From Aquicella siphonis (GTDB lineage Bacteria; Pseudomonadota; Gammaproteobacteria; DSM-16500), in assembly GCF_902459485.1 (NCBI RefSeq), contig NZ_LR699119.1:2347765-2411764 (forward strand): a stretch of DNA of 64,000 nucleotides, written 5' to 3'. The notes under the pieces are model-generated. The model saw nothing but the letters and a program-made list of their open reading frames with translations, was not told the DNA's origin and did not search any database. Both the position numbers and the translations under genes were made by a program. Shown piece by piece: positions 52,486-61,273 of this stretch; within the stretch, counting starts at the first letter, position 1; the number at the start of each line of letters is the position of its first letter.

Positions 52486-52755
52486 TTAACCGCGTACATC
52501 TAACTCTTTGATAATGTGCTGATAACGCTGTGAGTCCTGGCTTTTCAGATAGCGCATGAGCTTGCGGCGCTGACTCACCATTTTGGTTAATCCGAAGCGG
52601 GTATGAAAATCGTGCTTGTGAACTTTCAGATGTTCGGTCAAAGAATTAATGCGTGCGGTAAGCAGCGCAATCTGCACTTCCGGTGAACCCGTGTCATTTT
52701 TGCTTCGTTTGTAAGTTTTGACAATCTGCGCTTTTGCAGCTGTAGTTAACGCCAT
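52486..52755 (-). CDS. rpsO: 30S ribosomal protein S15
   Basis: 89 residues from ATG 52755 ([20 protein letters not shown]), the standard length; a start five codons earlier is in frame but unlikely. [23 protein letters not shown] S15 signature ([19 protein letters not shown]) is intact. Upstream of pnp. The 5' untranslated region includes a 16-bp perfect palindrome (52784-52799). Confidence 0.96.
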   Translation of the reverse strand: MALTTAAKAQIVKTYKRSKNDTGSPEVQIALLTARINSLTEHLKVHKHDFHTRFGLTKMVSQRRKLMRYLKSQDSQRYQHIIKELDVRG

Positions 52756-52808
52756 GAATACACTCTCCACTAAAAACTTGAACTTATAGAATTCTATAAA
52801 AGCCCGTT

Positions 52809-52837
52809 ATTGTATCCGGGAGCTCCTTCCGTAACAA
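52809..52837 (-). promoter_or_regulatory. Candidate sigma-70 promoter of rpsO
   Basis: On the minus strand, TTGTTA (52837-52832), a 17-bp spacer and TACAAT (52814-52809). The start would lie near 52803, giving a leader of about 47 nt. The rest of 52838-52987 holds a GGGTGCC/GGCACCC inverted repeat (52862-52868, 52898-52904) of unclear role. Confidence 0.55.
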
Positions 52838-52987
52838 GACCCCTTGTATAGAATGTAGTACGGGTGCCGGTGCCAGCCCCCGGCCATCAGACTGCATGGC
52901 ACCCTTTTGAATCGGCCGTCAAATCAGGTAAGATAGCCCGCCGGTTCTGGCCAGAGACGCCACCACAAACAGAGAGTAAGACTTATC

Positions 52988-53686
52988 ATGTCATATAATA
53001 AAATAAAAAATTGCCTGATCATGAGCATAAGCATGATGTATTCTGCTTCCAGCGCAGCCGGAATAGAGCAAAGCAAACCCGTCAACACGGTCTTGCCGAA
53101 AAACACTTCATTAATAGCATATCCACAAGGCCAGCAGCTTTATGATCAATATCCCTGGGCGGTCATGTATTATTATGGGATTACAGGTTCTGACGCGCTG
53201 GGGCAAATGTTTGAAGGGCAGTTTCATCGCTGGCCGGAACATGTCCAGTCGCTAGAGTTAACCCGCACCCTCAGTGAAAACAACTTCCTGCGACGCCTGG
53301 TCAACCCGCTGGTCGGGGTCGTTCAGGTCTCCGCCAATATCACTGTTCGCAATGGCAGCAATCAGCATACTATTTATGAGTTTAATCCTTATGTGGAAGG
53401 GCGGTGGGCCAATCTGCCCTGGAATGCCTACGTCAATACCTCTTTTGCCATAGGGGAAGGCATCTCGTACGGCACATCCATTCCTTCTCTGGAAAGCAAA
53501 TCCAGCTCCGACACCAAAAGACTGCTAAATTACCTGATGCTGGAGGCCACTTTTGCTCCGCCCGGCAACCCCCGGCTGCAACTGGTCGCACGCATACATC
53601 ATCGGTCCGGTGCTTACGGCTTATATCACGCGGGTAATACAGGCTCTAATGATGTAGGGCTGGGCATACGATATCTGTTTGACTAA
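52988..53686 (+). CDS. Outer-membrane beta-barrel protein, PagL-like (acyloxyacyl hydrolase/lipid A deacylase type)
   Basis: 232 residues with a signal peptide ending near SSAAG. Alternating strands and a terminal aromatic (LGIRYLFD) indicate an outer-membrane barrel. LVARIHHRSGAYGLYHAGN resembles the PagL active-site strand in which a His and Ser two residues apart act as catalytic pair. PagL removes an acyl chain from lipid A. The third catalytic residue cannot be placed with certainty, so activity is unproven. Likely single gene before ccmA. Confidence 0.65.
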   Translation: MSYNKIKNCLIMSISMMYSASSAAGIEQSKPVNTVLPKNTSLIAYPQGQQLYDQYPWAVMYYYGITGSDALGQMFEGQFHRWPEHVQSLELTRTLSENNFLRRLVNPLVGVVQVSANITVRNGSNQHTIYEFNPYVEGRWANLPWNAYVNTSFAIGEGISYGTSIPSLESKSSSDTKRLLNYLMLEATFAPPGNPRLQLVARIHHRSGAYGLYHAGNTGSNDVGLGIRYLFD

Positions 53687-53772
53687 GACCTGCCGGCACT
53701 CGGCGTTTTTCCTCAAGATTGCCGGTCGGGACGGTTTTCGCTAGAATCGGCCGACTATCTCATGGGTGCGCA

Positions 53773-54405
53773 ATGGATACAGAACCTAGACTACAAGTCC
53801 GCAATCTTTGCTGTATCCGTCAGCAGCGGCCGCTTTTTGCCAATCTCTGCTTCCAAGTCCAGGCCGGGGAAGCGCTGTTGATCGAAGGGCCCAATGGATC
53901 AGGAAAATCCAGTCTGCTGCGTTTGCTGACCGGACTCGCCACACCTTCGTCCGGTGAAATTCTTTGGCAAGGCGGCGACATTCAACATGCGCGTGAAGAA
54001 TACTGGAAGCACATACATTACATCGGTCATGCAAACGGCATTAAACTGGGTCTGACCGTGATTGAAAATCTGCAGCTAGCGCAAAGTCTGTCGCTAGAGC
54101 CGGCTTCAGCAACGCCCGAAGACGTTTTACATTCTTGGAACTTACAAGCATGTCAGGCCATGCCGGCAAAAAATTTATCGGCGGGCCAAAAGCGCCGCCT
54201 CGCGCTAGCCCGTCTGTTAATGCTGCCCAAACCCCTATGGATACTGGATGAACCGGTCACCGCACTGGATGCGGACACTCAGGTTCTCTTTCTCTCACAT
54301 CTTGAAGCACACCTGCAAAAGAGAGGAATGGCAATCATCAGTTCGCATCACCTGTTGCCGCTGCAGTCCGGAACGACTGCGACGCTGAGGCTTCCCTCAT
54401 GCTAA
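53773..54405 (+). CDS. ccmA: Cytochrome c biogenesis ABC transporter ATPase CcmA
   Basis: About 210 residues from ATG 53773; an in-frame start at 53719 would add 18 residues unlike CcmA. Walker A GPNGSGKSSLLRLL, signature LSAGQKRRLALARLL and Walker B PLWILDEPVTALD are present; the LSAGQ(K/R)RR form is typical of CcmA. It drives CcmB/C-dependent release of holo-CcmE in haem delivery. It overlaps ccmB by 7 bp. Confidence 0.9.
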   Translation: MDTEPRLQVRNLCCIRQQRPLFANLCFQVQAGEALLIEGPNGSGKSSLLRLLTGLATPSSGEILWQGGDIQHAREEYWKHIHYIGHANGIKLGLTVIENLQLAQSLSLEPASATPEDVLHSWNLQACQAMPAKNLSAGQKRRLALARLLMLPKPLWILDEPVTALDADTQVLFLSHLEAHLQKRGMAIISSHHLLPLQSGTTATLRLPSC

Positions 54406-55070
54406 AAACTGTTTGGTATGTATTTTACACAGAATTGATACTATCCTGGCGGCGTTCACAGGAATGGCTTTACCCGCTTGGTTTTTTTGCGATCGTCATC
54501 AGCCTCTTTCCACTCGCGTTCACGCCTGATCCGGCTTTTTTGCAAAAGTATGTTCCGGGCTGCATCTGGATTGCCGCGCTATTGGCCAGTCTATTGTCAG
54601 TAGAATATCTTTTCTTTACAGACAGTGAAGACGGGCATCTTGAACAGCTATTATTGGGCCCGGCCCCGTTATCCTTGATCATGGGAGCAAAACTGGGCGC
54701 ACACTGGCTGGTCACAGAATTCCCGCTGATACTGCTGACTCCTCTGCTTTGTATCATGTTCCATCTTTCACTGGCCACGACACTCGCGTTATGTTTGAGC
54801 CTGTTGTTTGGAACACCCATTCTCACACTCATCGGCAGCCTGGGAGTGGCATTATCCCTTGGTTTGCGGCAACAAGGCGTATTGTTGGGATTATTGATTT
54901 TACCCCTGGTTACACCCGTGCTTATTTTCGGCGTGAATATTGTCCAGCAGTCTCAATCAGGACTTTCTCTTGCCGGGCCTCTGGCGTTTTTGGCCGGACT
55001 CTCCGTATTCACCGTTACCTTGGTGCCATGGGCGGTCGCCGCGGCCGTGCGTGTGAGCATGGATGATTAA
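54399..55070 (+). CDS. ccmB: Haem exporter protein CcmB
   Basis: 223 residues with six membrane helices. WRRSQEWLYPLGFFAIVIS near the N-terminus and the Gly/Leu-rich LGLRQQGVLLGLLILPLVTPVLIFG are characteristic. It pairs with CcmA. The remaining ccm genes (ccmC, D, E, F, G, H) that usually follow are not here; an unrelated small gene comes next. Confidence 0.92.
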   Translation: MLKTVWYVFYTELILSWRRSQEWLYPLGFFAIVISLFPLAFTPDPAFLQKYVPGCIWIAALLASLLSVEYLFFTDSEDGHLEQLLLGPAPLSLIMGAKLGAHWLVTEFPLILLTPLLCIMFHLSLATTLALCLSLLFGTPILTLIGSLGVALSLGLRQQGVLLGLLILPLVTPVLIFGVNIVQQSQSGLSLAGPLAFLAGLSVFTVTLVPWAVAAAVRVSMDD

Positions 55071-55131
55071 TTTGAAGCCGGACAAAAATCGTGTGTTCCG
55101 GCAGAACAATCGACGCTCGCTTATCCTTTTC

Positions 55132-55159
55132 TTGACCCTATGGTTTTTTTTGTTAGTAT
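55132..55159 (+). promoter_or_regulatory. Candidate promoter for the 99-residue gene
   Basis: TTGACC (55132-55137), 16-bp spacer with a T8 run, TAGTAT (55154-55159). The start would be near 55166, 38 nt before the ATG. Confidence 0.45.
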
Positions 55160-55203
55160 CCGCTATTCCTTTCAAAAACTGATTACTTATAAAGAGACAT
55201 AAA

Positions 55204-55503
55204 ATGAGCACAGCCAGAATTGTAGTGAAATTGAAAAAAGATGCCTCGCACGATAAAAAGAAACCTCACGCCTTTTTACCTGATGACAAGGATTTGTTAA
55301 CCATCCATAAATCTGATCATCAGGAACAAGATTTGATTGCCCAAGGTTATTATCACCCCAACGCGTATCAGCCCAGCCTGCAAACATCGCTGGATGATCT
55401 GAATCAGCGGCTGTCATCTTCGCTCCCGGTCCGCGCCGCCTCTTTGCCTGACGCATCACAGCCCGAGCAGTCAGAAAAAGCCTCCATCAGAATGAGTAAA
55501 TAA
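55204..55503 (+). CDS. Small orphan protein of unknown function
   Basis: 99 residues, hydrophilic, no signal peptide or membrane segment. The N-terminal half is Lys/Asp/His-rich (KLKKDASHDKKKPHAFLPDD); the C-terminal half is Ser/Pro/Gln-rich. AAAGAG precedes the ATG. It has its own promoter-like hexamers and a good terminator, which argues that it is real. No family recognised. Confidence 0.6.
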   Translation: MSTARIVVKLKKDASHDKKKPHAFLPDDKDLLTIHKSDHQEQDLIAQGYYHPNAYQPSLQTSLDDLNQRLSSSLPVRAASLPDASQPEQSEKASIRMSK

Positions 55504-55511
55504 CCAGCTAA

Positions 55512-55543
55512 CAGAAACCCTCAAGCTTCACAGAGGGTTTCTG
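55512..55543. terminator. Terminator after the 99-residue gene
   Basis: An 11-bp stem CAGAAACCCTC/GAGGGTTTCTG with a 10-nt loop, followed by TTTCT. It lies between convergent genes (gcdH ends at 55563) and may serve both. Confidence 0.65.
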
Positions 55544-55562
55544 TTTCTATTCCTGGCACAGT

Positions 55563-56762
55563 CTATGGATTTCCCAACGGCTTGAAAGCCTGGATGCCGG
55601 TTTGGGCGCGCCCCAAAATCAGCGCGTGAATGTCCGCTGTTCCTTCGTAAGTCTTGACCGTTTCCAGATTTAACATGTGCCGTATGACCTGAAAGTCTTC
55701 CGTGATCCCGTTACCGCCATGCATGTCTCGTGATTCACGCGCCACATCCAGTGCGGTCAGGGTGGAAAATCGTTTCATCATGGAAATCATGGGTGATTCC
55801 ACTCGACCCTCGTCTTTCAGGCGGCCCAAACGCAAACAGCCTTGCAATCCCAGCGTAATATTGGTTTGCATGACAGCCAGCTTGTGCTGTATCAACTGAT
55901 TGGCTGCGAGAGGGTGGCCAAACTGCTTGCGGTCCAGCACATATTGCCGCGCGGCATGCCAGCAAAATTCCGCCGCACCCAACGCGCCCCATGCGATTCC
56001 ATAGCGCGCATTGTCCAGACAGCCCAATGGCCCGGATAAACCGTCCGCCCTGGGAAGTTCGTTCTCAGCGGGCACAAAAACATCATCCATCAGAATTTCT
56101 CCGGTAATGGATGCGCGCAGGCTTAGTTTTCCATGCATGACCGGCGCGGACAATCCCTTCATGTCTTTTTCCAGGATATATCCGCGTATTCTGCCCTGGT
56201 CATTACGTGCCCATACGATAAACACATCCGCGACAGGGGAATTCGTGATCCACATCTTGCTGCCTTTGAGCACAAATCCGCCGGGCACGGTTTTTGCGCG
56301 AGTATCCATGCCGCCAGGATCCGAACCATGATTGGGTTCTGTCAGGCCAAAACAGCCTGTCCATTCACCTTTCGCCATTTTTGGCAGAAACTTCTGTTTC
56401 TGTTCTTCGCTGCCATAAGCATAAATAGCATGCATGCTTAAGCTGGACTGAACACTCGCGCACGAGCGGTAACCTGAATCCACTCTTTCCAGTTCACGCA
56501 TAATCAGGCCATAAGAAACATAATTGACGCCGGCGCAGCCATAGCCCTGTATCGTCGCGCCCAGCAACCCGGCTTCACCCATTTCCCGCATGATAGAGGG
56601 ATCGGTGTTTTCCTCCCGAAACGCTTCAATCACCCGCGGCTGTAATTTCTCCTGGGCGAACGCGCGCACGGAATCGCGTATCATGCGTTCTTCTTCGGTG
56701 AGCTGATCATCCAAAAAAAGCGGGTCGTCCCAGCGGTATGACGATTCTTTCGCTTTAGCCAT
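55563..56762 (-). CDS. gcdH: Glutaryl-CoA dehydrogenase
   Basis: 399 residues from ATG 56762, with AAAGGAG upstream. Acyl-CoA dehydrogenase family flavoenzyme that converts glutaryl-CoA to crotonyl-CoA plus CO2 in lysine/tryptophan catabolism. [19 protein letters not shown] is the FAD/substrate motif; the catalytic Glu is in [19 protein letters not shown], with the TYEGT/D context of Gcd[13 protein letters not shown] is also typical. It is a single gene. The gap 56763-57039 has a short CCCCTG/CAGGGG hairpin (56816-56834) and an AT-rich stretch before the amidinotransferase gene. Confidence 0.92.
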   Translation of the reverse strand: MAKAKESSYRWDDPLFLDDQLTEEERMIRDSVRAFAQEKLQPRVIEAFREENTDPSIMREMGEAGLLGATIQGYGCAGVNYVSYGLIMRELERVDSGYRSCASVQSSLSMHAIYAYGSEEQKQKFLPKMAKGEWTGCFGLTEPNHGSDPGGMDTRAKTVPGGFVLKGSKMWITNSPVADVFIVWARNDQGRIRGYILEKDMKGLSAPVMHGKLSLRASITGEILMDDVFVPAENELPRADGLSGPLGCLDNARYGIAWGALGAAEFCWHAARQYVLDRKQFGHPLAANQLIQHKLAVMQTNITLGLQGCLRLGRLKDEGRVESPMISMMKRFSTLTALDVARESRDMHGGNGITEDFQVIRHMLNLETVKTYEGTADIHALILGRAQTGIQAFKPLGNP

Positions 56763-57039
56763 GGTATCTCCTTTTATCATTTTTCGACTTTGACAGCTTG
56801 ATAATTTTATTCTGTCCCCTGCGCCAGGCAGGGGATGCCGCCCATGATTCTGCCCTAGTTATCAGGGTATTGCCATCTCCGGCTTGATGAAAAATGCAAA
56901 TAGCCCTACTCCGGAAAGAGTGGTTTGTTTTGATCATTTATTTTCATCATCTGAATAAATTAATTCATTATTTTAATCATGGAAAAATCGCTTAAATATC
57001 CGCTCAGTCTGAATAACACCTTAGGAGGAGAGACACATC

Positions 57040-58083
57040 ATGTCATTAATAAATGTCTATAACGAATGGGACCCCGTAGAAGAGATTCTGGTCGGCACGC
57101 CCTTACATGCCCGCATGCCGCACCTGGACAGAGGCTTCCAGGTGCTGCGGCAAGCATCCGCAGATTTGTTTGACTCCCTGACATCGGGCGCGATTCCGCA
57201 ACAAATCATTGAAGAAACAGAAGAAGACATTCAGATATTCATAGAAACCCTGCTGAAATTAAACATCCAGGTCAAAAGACCCGATCCCGTTCTGTTTGAA
57301 GGCACATTTAAAACACTGGACTTTGAAGCGGAACATTACTTCAGCTATTGTCCCCGTGATATTTTACTCGCCATAGGCAATACCGTCATTGAAACACCCA
57401 ATGTTTTTCGCTCGCGCTATTTTGAATCCGTCGCCTATAAAAATATTCTGATGGAATATATGACAAGCGGCGCGCGCTGGGTTGCCGCACCCAAACCCCG
57501 GCTGCTGGATTCCCTCTATAACGATACAGATAAAAATCAACCGGCGCTAAAAAACCATGAGCCGGTCTTCGATGCCGCGAACGTCTTGCGCGCCGGAAAA
57601 GATCTCTTTTATCTGGTGTCCGACTCGGGAAATGAATTGGGATGGCAATGGCTTCAAGGGTTTCTTGGCAATGACTATCGCGTACATCCGTGCCGCGGTC
57701 TTTATTCTTCCATGCATATAGACAGCACCATCAGCCTGTTACGGCCGGGATTGGCATTAATCAATCCCGCCCGCGTCACGGAAAATAATCTGCCGCCGCT
57801 GCTTGAAAAATGGGATTTGCTGATTGCGCCTGAAATGATCGAATACCACTATTCCAACGCAGGTTCATTTTCGTCAGTCTGGCTGGGCATGAATCTGTTA
57901 ATGCTGGCGCCAGATCTCGCTGTTGTTGACAGTCATCAGCTCCCTCTGATCAGGATGCTGGAAAAACACGGTATCCGTGTCATTCCGCTCGCATTACGGC
58001 ATGGAAGAACGCTGGGGGGCGGTTTTCATTGCATCACACTGGATGTTCGCCGCAAGGGAAAACTGGAAGATTACTTTTCATGA
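57040..58083 (+). CDS. Amidinotransferase (arginine:glycine amidinotransferase family)
   Basis: 347 residues. It transfers the amidino group from arginine to an amine, making a guanidino compound. All three catalytic elements are present: Asp178 in EPVFDAANVLRAG, His226 in MHIDSTISLL, and the nucleophile Cys331 in GGGFHCITLDVRR. ARWVAAPKPRLLD is another family mark. Relatives include glycine amidinotransferase, StrB and the SxtG/CyrA enzymes of natural-product pathways; the acceptor amine cannot be read from sequence. AGGAGGAG precedes the ATG. It is followed 9 bp later by an ATP-grasp ligase, with which it clearly forms an operon. Confidence 0.88.
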   Translation: MSLINVYNEWDPVEEILVGTPLHARMPHLDRGFQVLRQASADLFDSLTSGAIPQQIIEETEEDIQIFIETLLKLNIQVKRPDPVLFEGTFKTLDFEAEHYFSYCPRDILLAIGNTVIETPNVFRSRYFESVAYKNILMEYMTSGARWVAAPKPRLLDSLYNDTDKNQPALKNHEPVFDAANVLRAGKDLFYLVSDSGNELGWQWLQGFLGNDYRVHPCRGLYSSMHIDSTISLLRPGLALINPARVTENNLPPLLEKWDLLIAPEMIEYHYSNAGSFSSVWLGMNLLMLAPDLAVVDSHQLPLIRMLEKHGIRVIPLALRHGRTLGGGFHCITLDVRRKGKLEDYFS

Positions 58084-58092
58084 GAGGCCGCC

Positions 58093-59400
58093 ATGGGGAA
58101 AATACTGATAGCAAACGCGCTTGATATTTATCGTGATAACGGGAAGTTGACGATTCAGGAAGCACAGGCAAGACAATCCTATCATTTGCGGTATTTATGG
58201 CGCATGGAAGCTCGCGATATTCTGGTCGTGCCGGAAATGCCGGATCGAGATTATCTGATGTATTTCGCCGGCGTTCAATGCATGAACAGTGACAACATTT
58301 CTATTGTCACTTTTGAACACCTGTTTTCATCCGCTTCCAGCGTTGTCTATGCGGACAGAGAATTTCGCCGCCGGCTGAGCGACAAAATGAGCCCGGGTAA
58401 AAACTGGCATATCCAGTCTTGTTACCTCAATCGCGCCATGCTTGATCTCGCTGACCATCTGAATATTCCCGTCCATCCTGACATGCGCGCGTGGGCGCAT
58501 CAGGACGGATTCAGGCGCGCGAACAGCAAGGCATTTTTCAGGCGCGCGGCGAAACTCCATCAAATCCCCATCGCGGAAGGAACCGTTTGTCATACCCCCG
58601 CTGAATTGGCCGCAGGCATGCGGAATCTGTTTGATCAAACAGGGCTGTTAATCCTGAAACAAGAACACAATGGCGGAGGACGTGGCAATATCGGCGTATC
58701 ATTAAATTTCACGGCGCGATTTCAGGGAGTCAGTGAAAGCCTGGTCATCCATGACAAACACTCCATTCCTTTTGTTGCTGACAAATTATGGAAGCAAACC
58801 GCGACCCGCGGGCAAAAAATCATTCTGGAAGTGTATTATCCTAACACCGGCACGTTTACCATTCAGATTTGCGTGCCGGAAGCGGCCAAGACGCCTGATA
58901 TTTTGTATGAGGCGGAAATCCGCATGGATTCAACCTGGCTGGGCGTGCAGATTCCCGCCGCGGCCTTGAGTGCGGATGAGAAAGGCATTTTGTGCCGACA
59001 TGCAATGACACTCGCTAAATTGCTGCAGAAAAAAGGATATCAGGGATATTTGTGCTGCGACGCCATCCGCCTGCGCAACGGGACGATCTTATTCACAGAA
59101 ATCAATGTGAGACCCGGCGCGGAAAGCAGCGCGCATTATTTTGCTGTTCGTCATCTGGGACACGATTATGCCCGTCGACATACAATCATGACGCGCAGGG
59201 ATGTGAAGATTTCATCGTTTGATGAGATTCATCGGCAATTGCAGCATCAGGACTTGTTGTACAGAAAGGGAAAAAATCAAGGCGCGGCGATCTTGTTCGC
59301 GGATAGCAAACACGGTCGGACAATGGAATTGCTGCTGGCCGCGCCCAATCCGCAGGCGGCGGCAGCGCTGGAAGCAAAAGTGCTGGCTTTGCTGCGTTAA
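58093..59400 (+). CDS. ATP-grasp ligase resembling peptide ligase PGM1
   Basis: 435 residues. A pre-ATP-grasp region (about 1-140) precedes the ATP-grasp domain: LLILKQEHNGGGRGNIGVSL with Lys189 and a Gly-rich loop, and LFTEINVRPGAESSAHYF with Glu336, Asn338 and Arg340 as Mg-ATP ligands. The C-terminal about 50 residues form a separate small domain. The overall order matches the PGM1-related peptide ligases; PGM1 of pheganomycin synthesis joins a guanidino acid to a peptide amine. The adjacent amidinotransferase would supply the guanidino group. No precursor peptide gene was found in the operon. Family call is by motif and context. Confidence 0.75.
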   Translation: MGKILIANALDIYRDNGKLTIQEAQARQSYHLRYLWRMEARDILVVPEMPDRDYLMYFAGVQCMNSDNISIVTFEHLFSSASSVVYADREFRRRLSDKMSPGKNWHIQSCYLNRAMLDLADHLNIPVHPDMRAWAHQDGFRRANSKAFFRRAAKLHQIPIAEGTVCHTPAELAAGMRNLFDQTGLLILKQEHNGGGRGNIGVSLNFTARFQGVSESLVIHDKHSIPFVADKLWKQTATRGQKIILEVYYPNTGTFTIQICVPEAAKTPDILYEAEIRMDSTWLGVQIPAAALSADEKGILCRHAMTLAKLLQKKGYQGYLCCDAIRLRNGTILFTEINVRPGAESSAHYFAVRHLGHDYARRHTIMTRRDVKISSFDEIHRQLQHQDLLYRKGKNQGAAILFADSKHGRTMELLLAAPNPQAAAALEAKVLALLR

Positions 59401-59475
59401 TATTTGGAATTGCCAACAGCGCCAGAAGAATGAAGGATGCCTATCGAACCGCGCCAAATGCGGCATGCACTCCCG

Positions 59476-60147
59476 CTAGATCATTCTCCCGTCTTTTATC
59501 ATGACCGTACGCTGGCAGCGGCGGCTGATATCACTGTCGTGAGTAATGATCACGATTGTGCGGCCTTCCCGATCGTTCAAATCCGTGAATAACTGCATGA
59601 CTTCATTTCCGGTCTGCGAATCCAGGGCGCCTGTGGGTTCATCTGCAAGTATGACTTCCGGGTTGCCGACCAGGGCTCTGGCGATCGCGACACGCTGCTG
59701 CTGTCCGCCTGACAACTGATTGGGTCTGTGGTGAGCGAGATGAGCGACACCGATCTTTTCCAGCATGTGCATGGCCATTTCCCTGGCCTGCTCGCGCGGC
59801 GTGCCGCGGTAAAAAAGCGGGAGCATGACGTTTTGCAGGGCATTGGAACGCGCCAGCAAAAAAAAGGACTGAAACACAAACCCGATTTTTGTATTGCGTA
59901 TCACAGCAAGTTCTTCTTCCGATAAATGAGAAACATCCTGACCGGAGAAGAAATATCGTCCTGTCGTGCAATGGTCAAGAAAGCCGATGATATTCATGAG
60001 CGTGGATTTTCCTGATCCGGAAACACCGACAATGGCGGTCATTTCCCCGCGCTGTAATTCAAAATCGACGCCTTTCAGCGCGGAAAATGTATTGGCGCCC
60101 AGATGATAGACCTTCGTGACATTATCCAGCTTAATCAGGTACGACAA
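59476..60147 (-). CDS. ABC transporter ATPase, MacB/LolD type
   Basis: 223 residues from a TTG at 60147, with GGAG 6 nt upstream. Walker A GVSGSGKSTLMNIIG, signature LSGGQQQRVAIARAL, Walker B VILADEPTGALD and His loop ITHD are intact, of the MacB/LolD subfamily. It overlaps the macA-like gene by 17 bp. In MacAB-type systems a permease domain or gene should follow, but the frame stops at 59476 and the next sequence belongs to the convergent ATP-grasp gene. Confidence 0.88.
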   Translation of the reverse strand: MSYLIKLDNVTKVYHLGANTFSALKGVDFELQRGEMTAIVGVSGSGKSTLMNIIGFLDHCTTGRYFFSGQDVSHLSEEELAVIRNTKIGFVFQSFFLLARSNALQNVMLPLFYRGTPREQAREMAMHMLEKIGVAHLAHHRPNQLSGGQQQRVAIARALVGNPEVILADEPTGALDSQTGNEVMQLFTDLNDREGRTIVIITHDSDISRRCQRTVMIKDGRMI

Positions 60148-61273
60148 TTTTATCTCCTGTTTTCAACCCGGATAGAATCGCAACCGCATCAAGAGTCGTT
60201 TTTCCCGTTTTCACGGCGACTTCCTGTGTCTTTCCCGTCTTCTCATTATAAGAACGGACATAGGGATCGCCATTTATTTCCGTCAGCGCCTTGATGGGGA
60301 TCATGATCTGGGGATCTTCCCGTATATCAATCTGGACTTTCGCGCTCATGCCGACATGAATGTATTTTTGCTGGTCGGCTGTGAGTGTGAGCACGCTCAC
60401 TTCCACAGAAAATACGGGCAGCCCGCCGCCGGTATTTTCACCCTGCCGGTCAACCCGTTTGATTTCTCCCTCCAGGATATAGTCAGGAAACGCAATGCCT
60501 GTAATTTTGACTTTTTGTCCTGTCTTAAGCTGATTGACAGTCAACTCATTGACTTTGATTCGCACATTCACGCCGCTCATATCGCCGACAAGAGCCAGTA
60601 CATCTCCCTGTTTCACCGCGTCTCCCTTCATGGTCTTTTTGCTGTCTTCATCATTTTTTGAGGGTGACAAAATGATTCCGTTTGCGGGAGACAGGATGCG
60701 CAGATTTTCCGAGTTCATTTGCAAATGCATGGCCTGTGTGATTTTATCGATATCAGCGATCGTGAGCGAATACAGATTGATATTTTTAATGTCCAGCTGG
60801 CGCAGCAAACTTTCCAGCGTGTCTTTCGCCTGCACCAATGCCAGTTGCGCCGCATAATAATTCGATTGTTTCATCTTGAAATCATCATCCGAAATCAACT
60901 GGTTTTTATGCAGGAATTCTCCTTCCTTTAACTGTGACTGGGCGGTGTTGAAATCACTTTTCGTCTTGATATACTGCATCAGCGAGGTCTTGTAATCCGC
61001 GAGAAATTTCGCGGAAGATATCTTGAACAGCAATTGCCCTTCTTTCACTGCTTCGCCATATTGAAACGGCATGTCAACGACGACTCCGTCAACAGGGCTT
61101 GGCACCACCACCGTTTTTAATGGCTGTATCGTGCCCGTGTAATACAATGAACTGGAAACAGCATCGGTTCCAATGGTCACGACGCGCCCTTCGGAGGATT
61201 TAGACTCGCGGGAGCAGCCGTACAAGACCAGAAAAAACAAAACAGCGATGATACCTAGCGCATATCTTTTCAT
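60131..61273 (-). CDS. Periplasmic adaptor protein, MacA-like lipoprotein
   Basis: 380 residues. Lipobox LYGC near residue 20, then the membrane-fusion-protein layout: barrel-sandwich VVVPSPVDGVVVDMPFQYG, a coiled-coil hairpin (about 100-185), and beta-barrel segments (VRIKVNELTVNQLKTGQKV, VHVGMSAKVQIDIRE-type). It links the inner-membrane ABC part to the TolC-like channel. It starts directly after the tolC-like gene. Confidence 0.88.
   Translation of the reverse strand: MKRYALGIIAVLFFLVLYGCSRESKSSEGRVVTIGTDAVSSSLYYTGTIQPLKTVVVPSPVDGVVVDMPFQYGEAVKEGQLLFKISSAKFLADYKTSLMQYIKTKSDFNTAQSQLKEGEFLHKNQLISDDDFKMKQSNYYAAQLALVQAKDTLESLLRQLDIKNINLYSLTIADIDKITQAMHLQMNSENLRILSPANGIILSPSKNDEDSKKTMKGDAVKQGDVLALVGDMSGVNVRIKVNELTVNQLKTGQKVKITGIAFPDYILEGEIKRVDRQGENTGGGLPVFSVEVSVLTLTADQQKYIHVGMSAKVQIDIREDPQIMIPIKALTEINGDPYVRSYNEKTGKTQEVAVKTGKTTLDAVAILSGLKTGDKIVVPD

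Noticed and set aside
59212..59475. Remnant of an ABC permease after the ATPase stop
   Set aside because: The minus-strand frames here are shadows of the ATP-grasp gene and encode no membrane helices.
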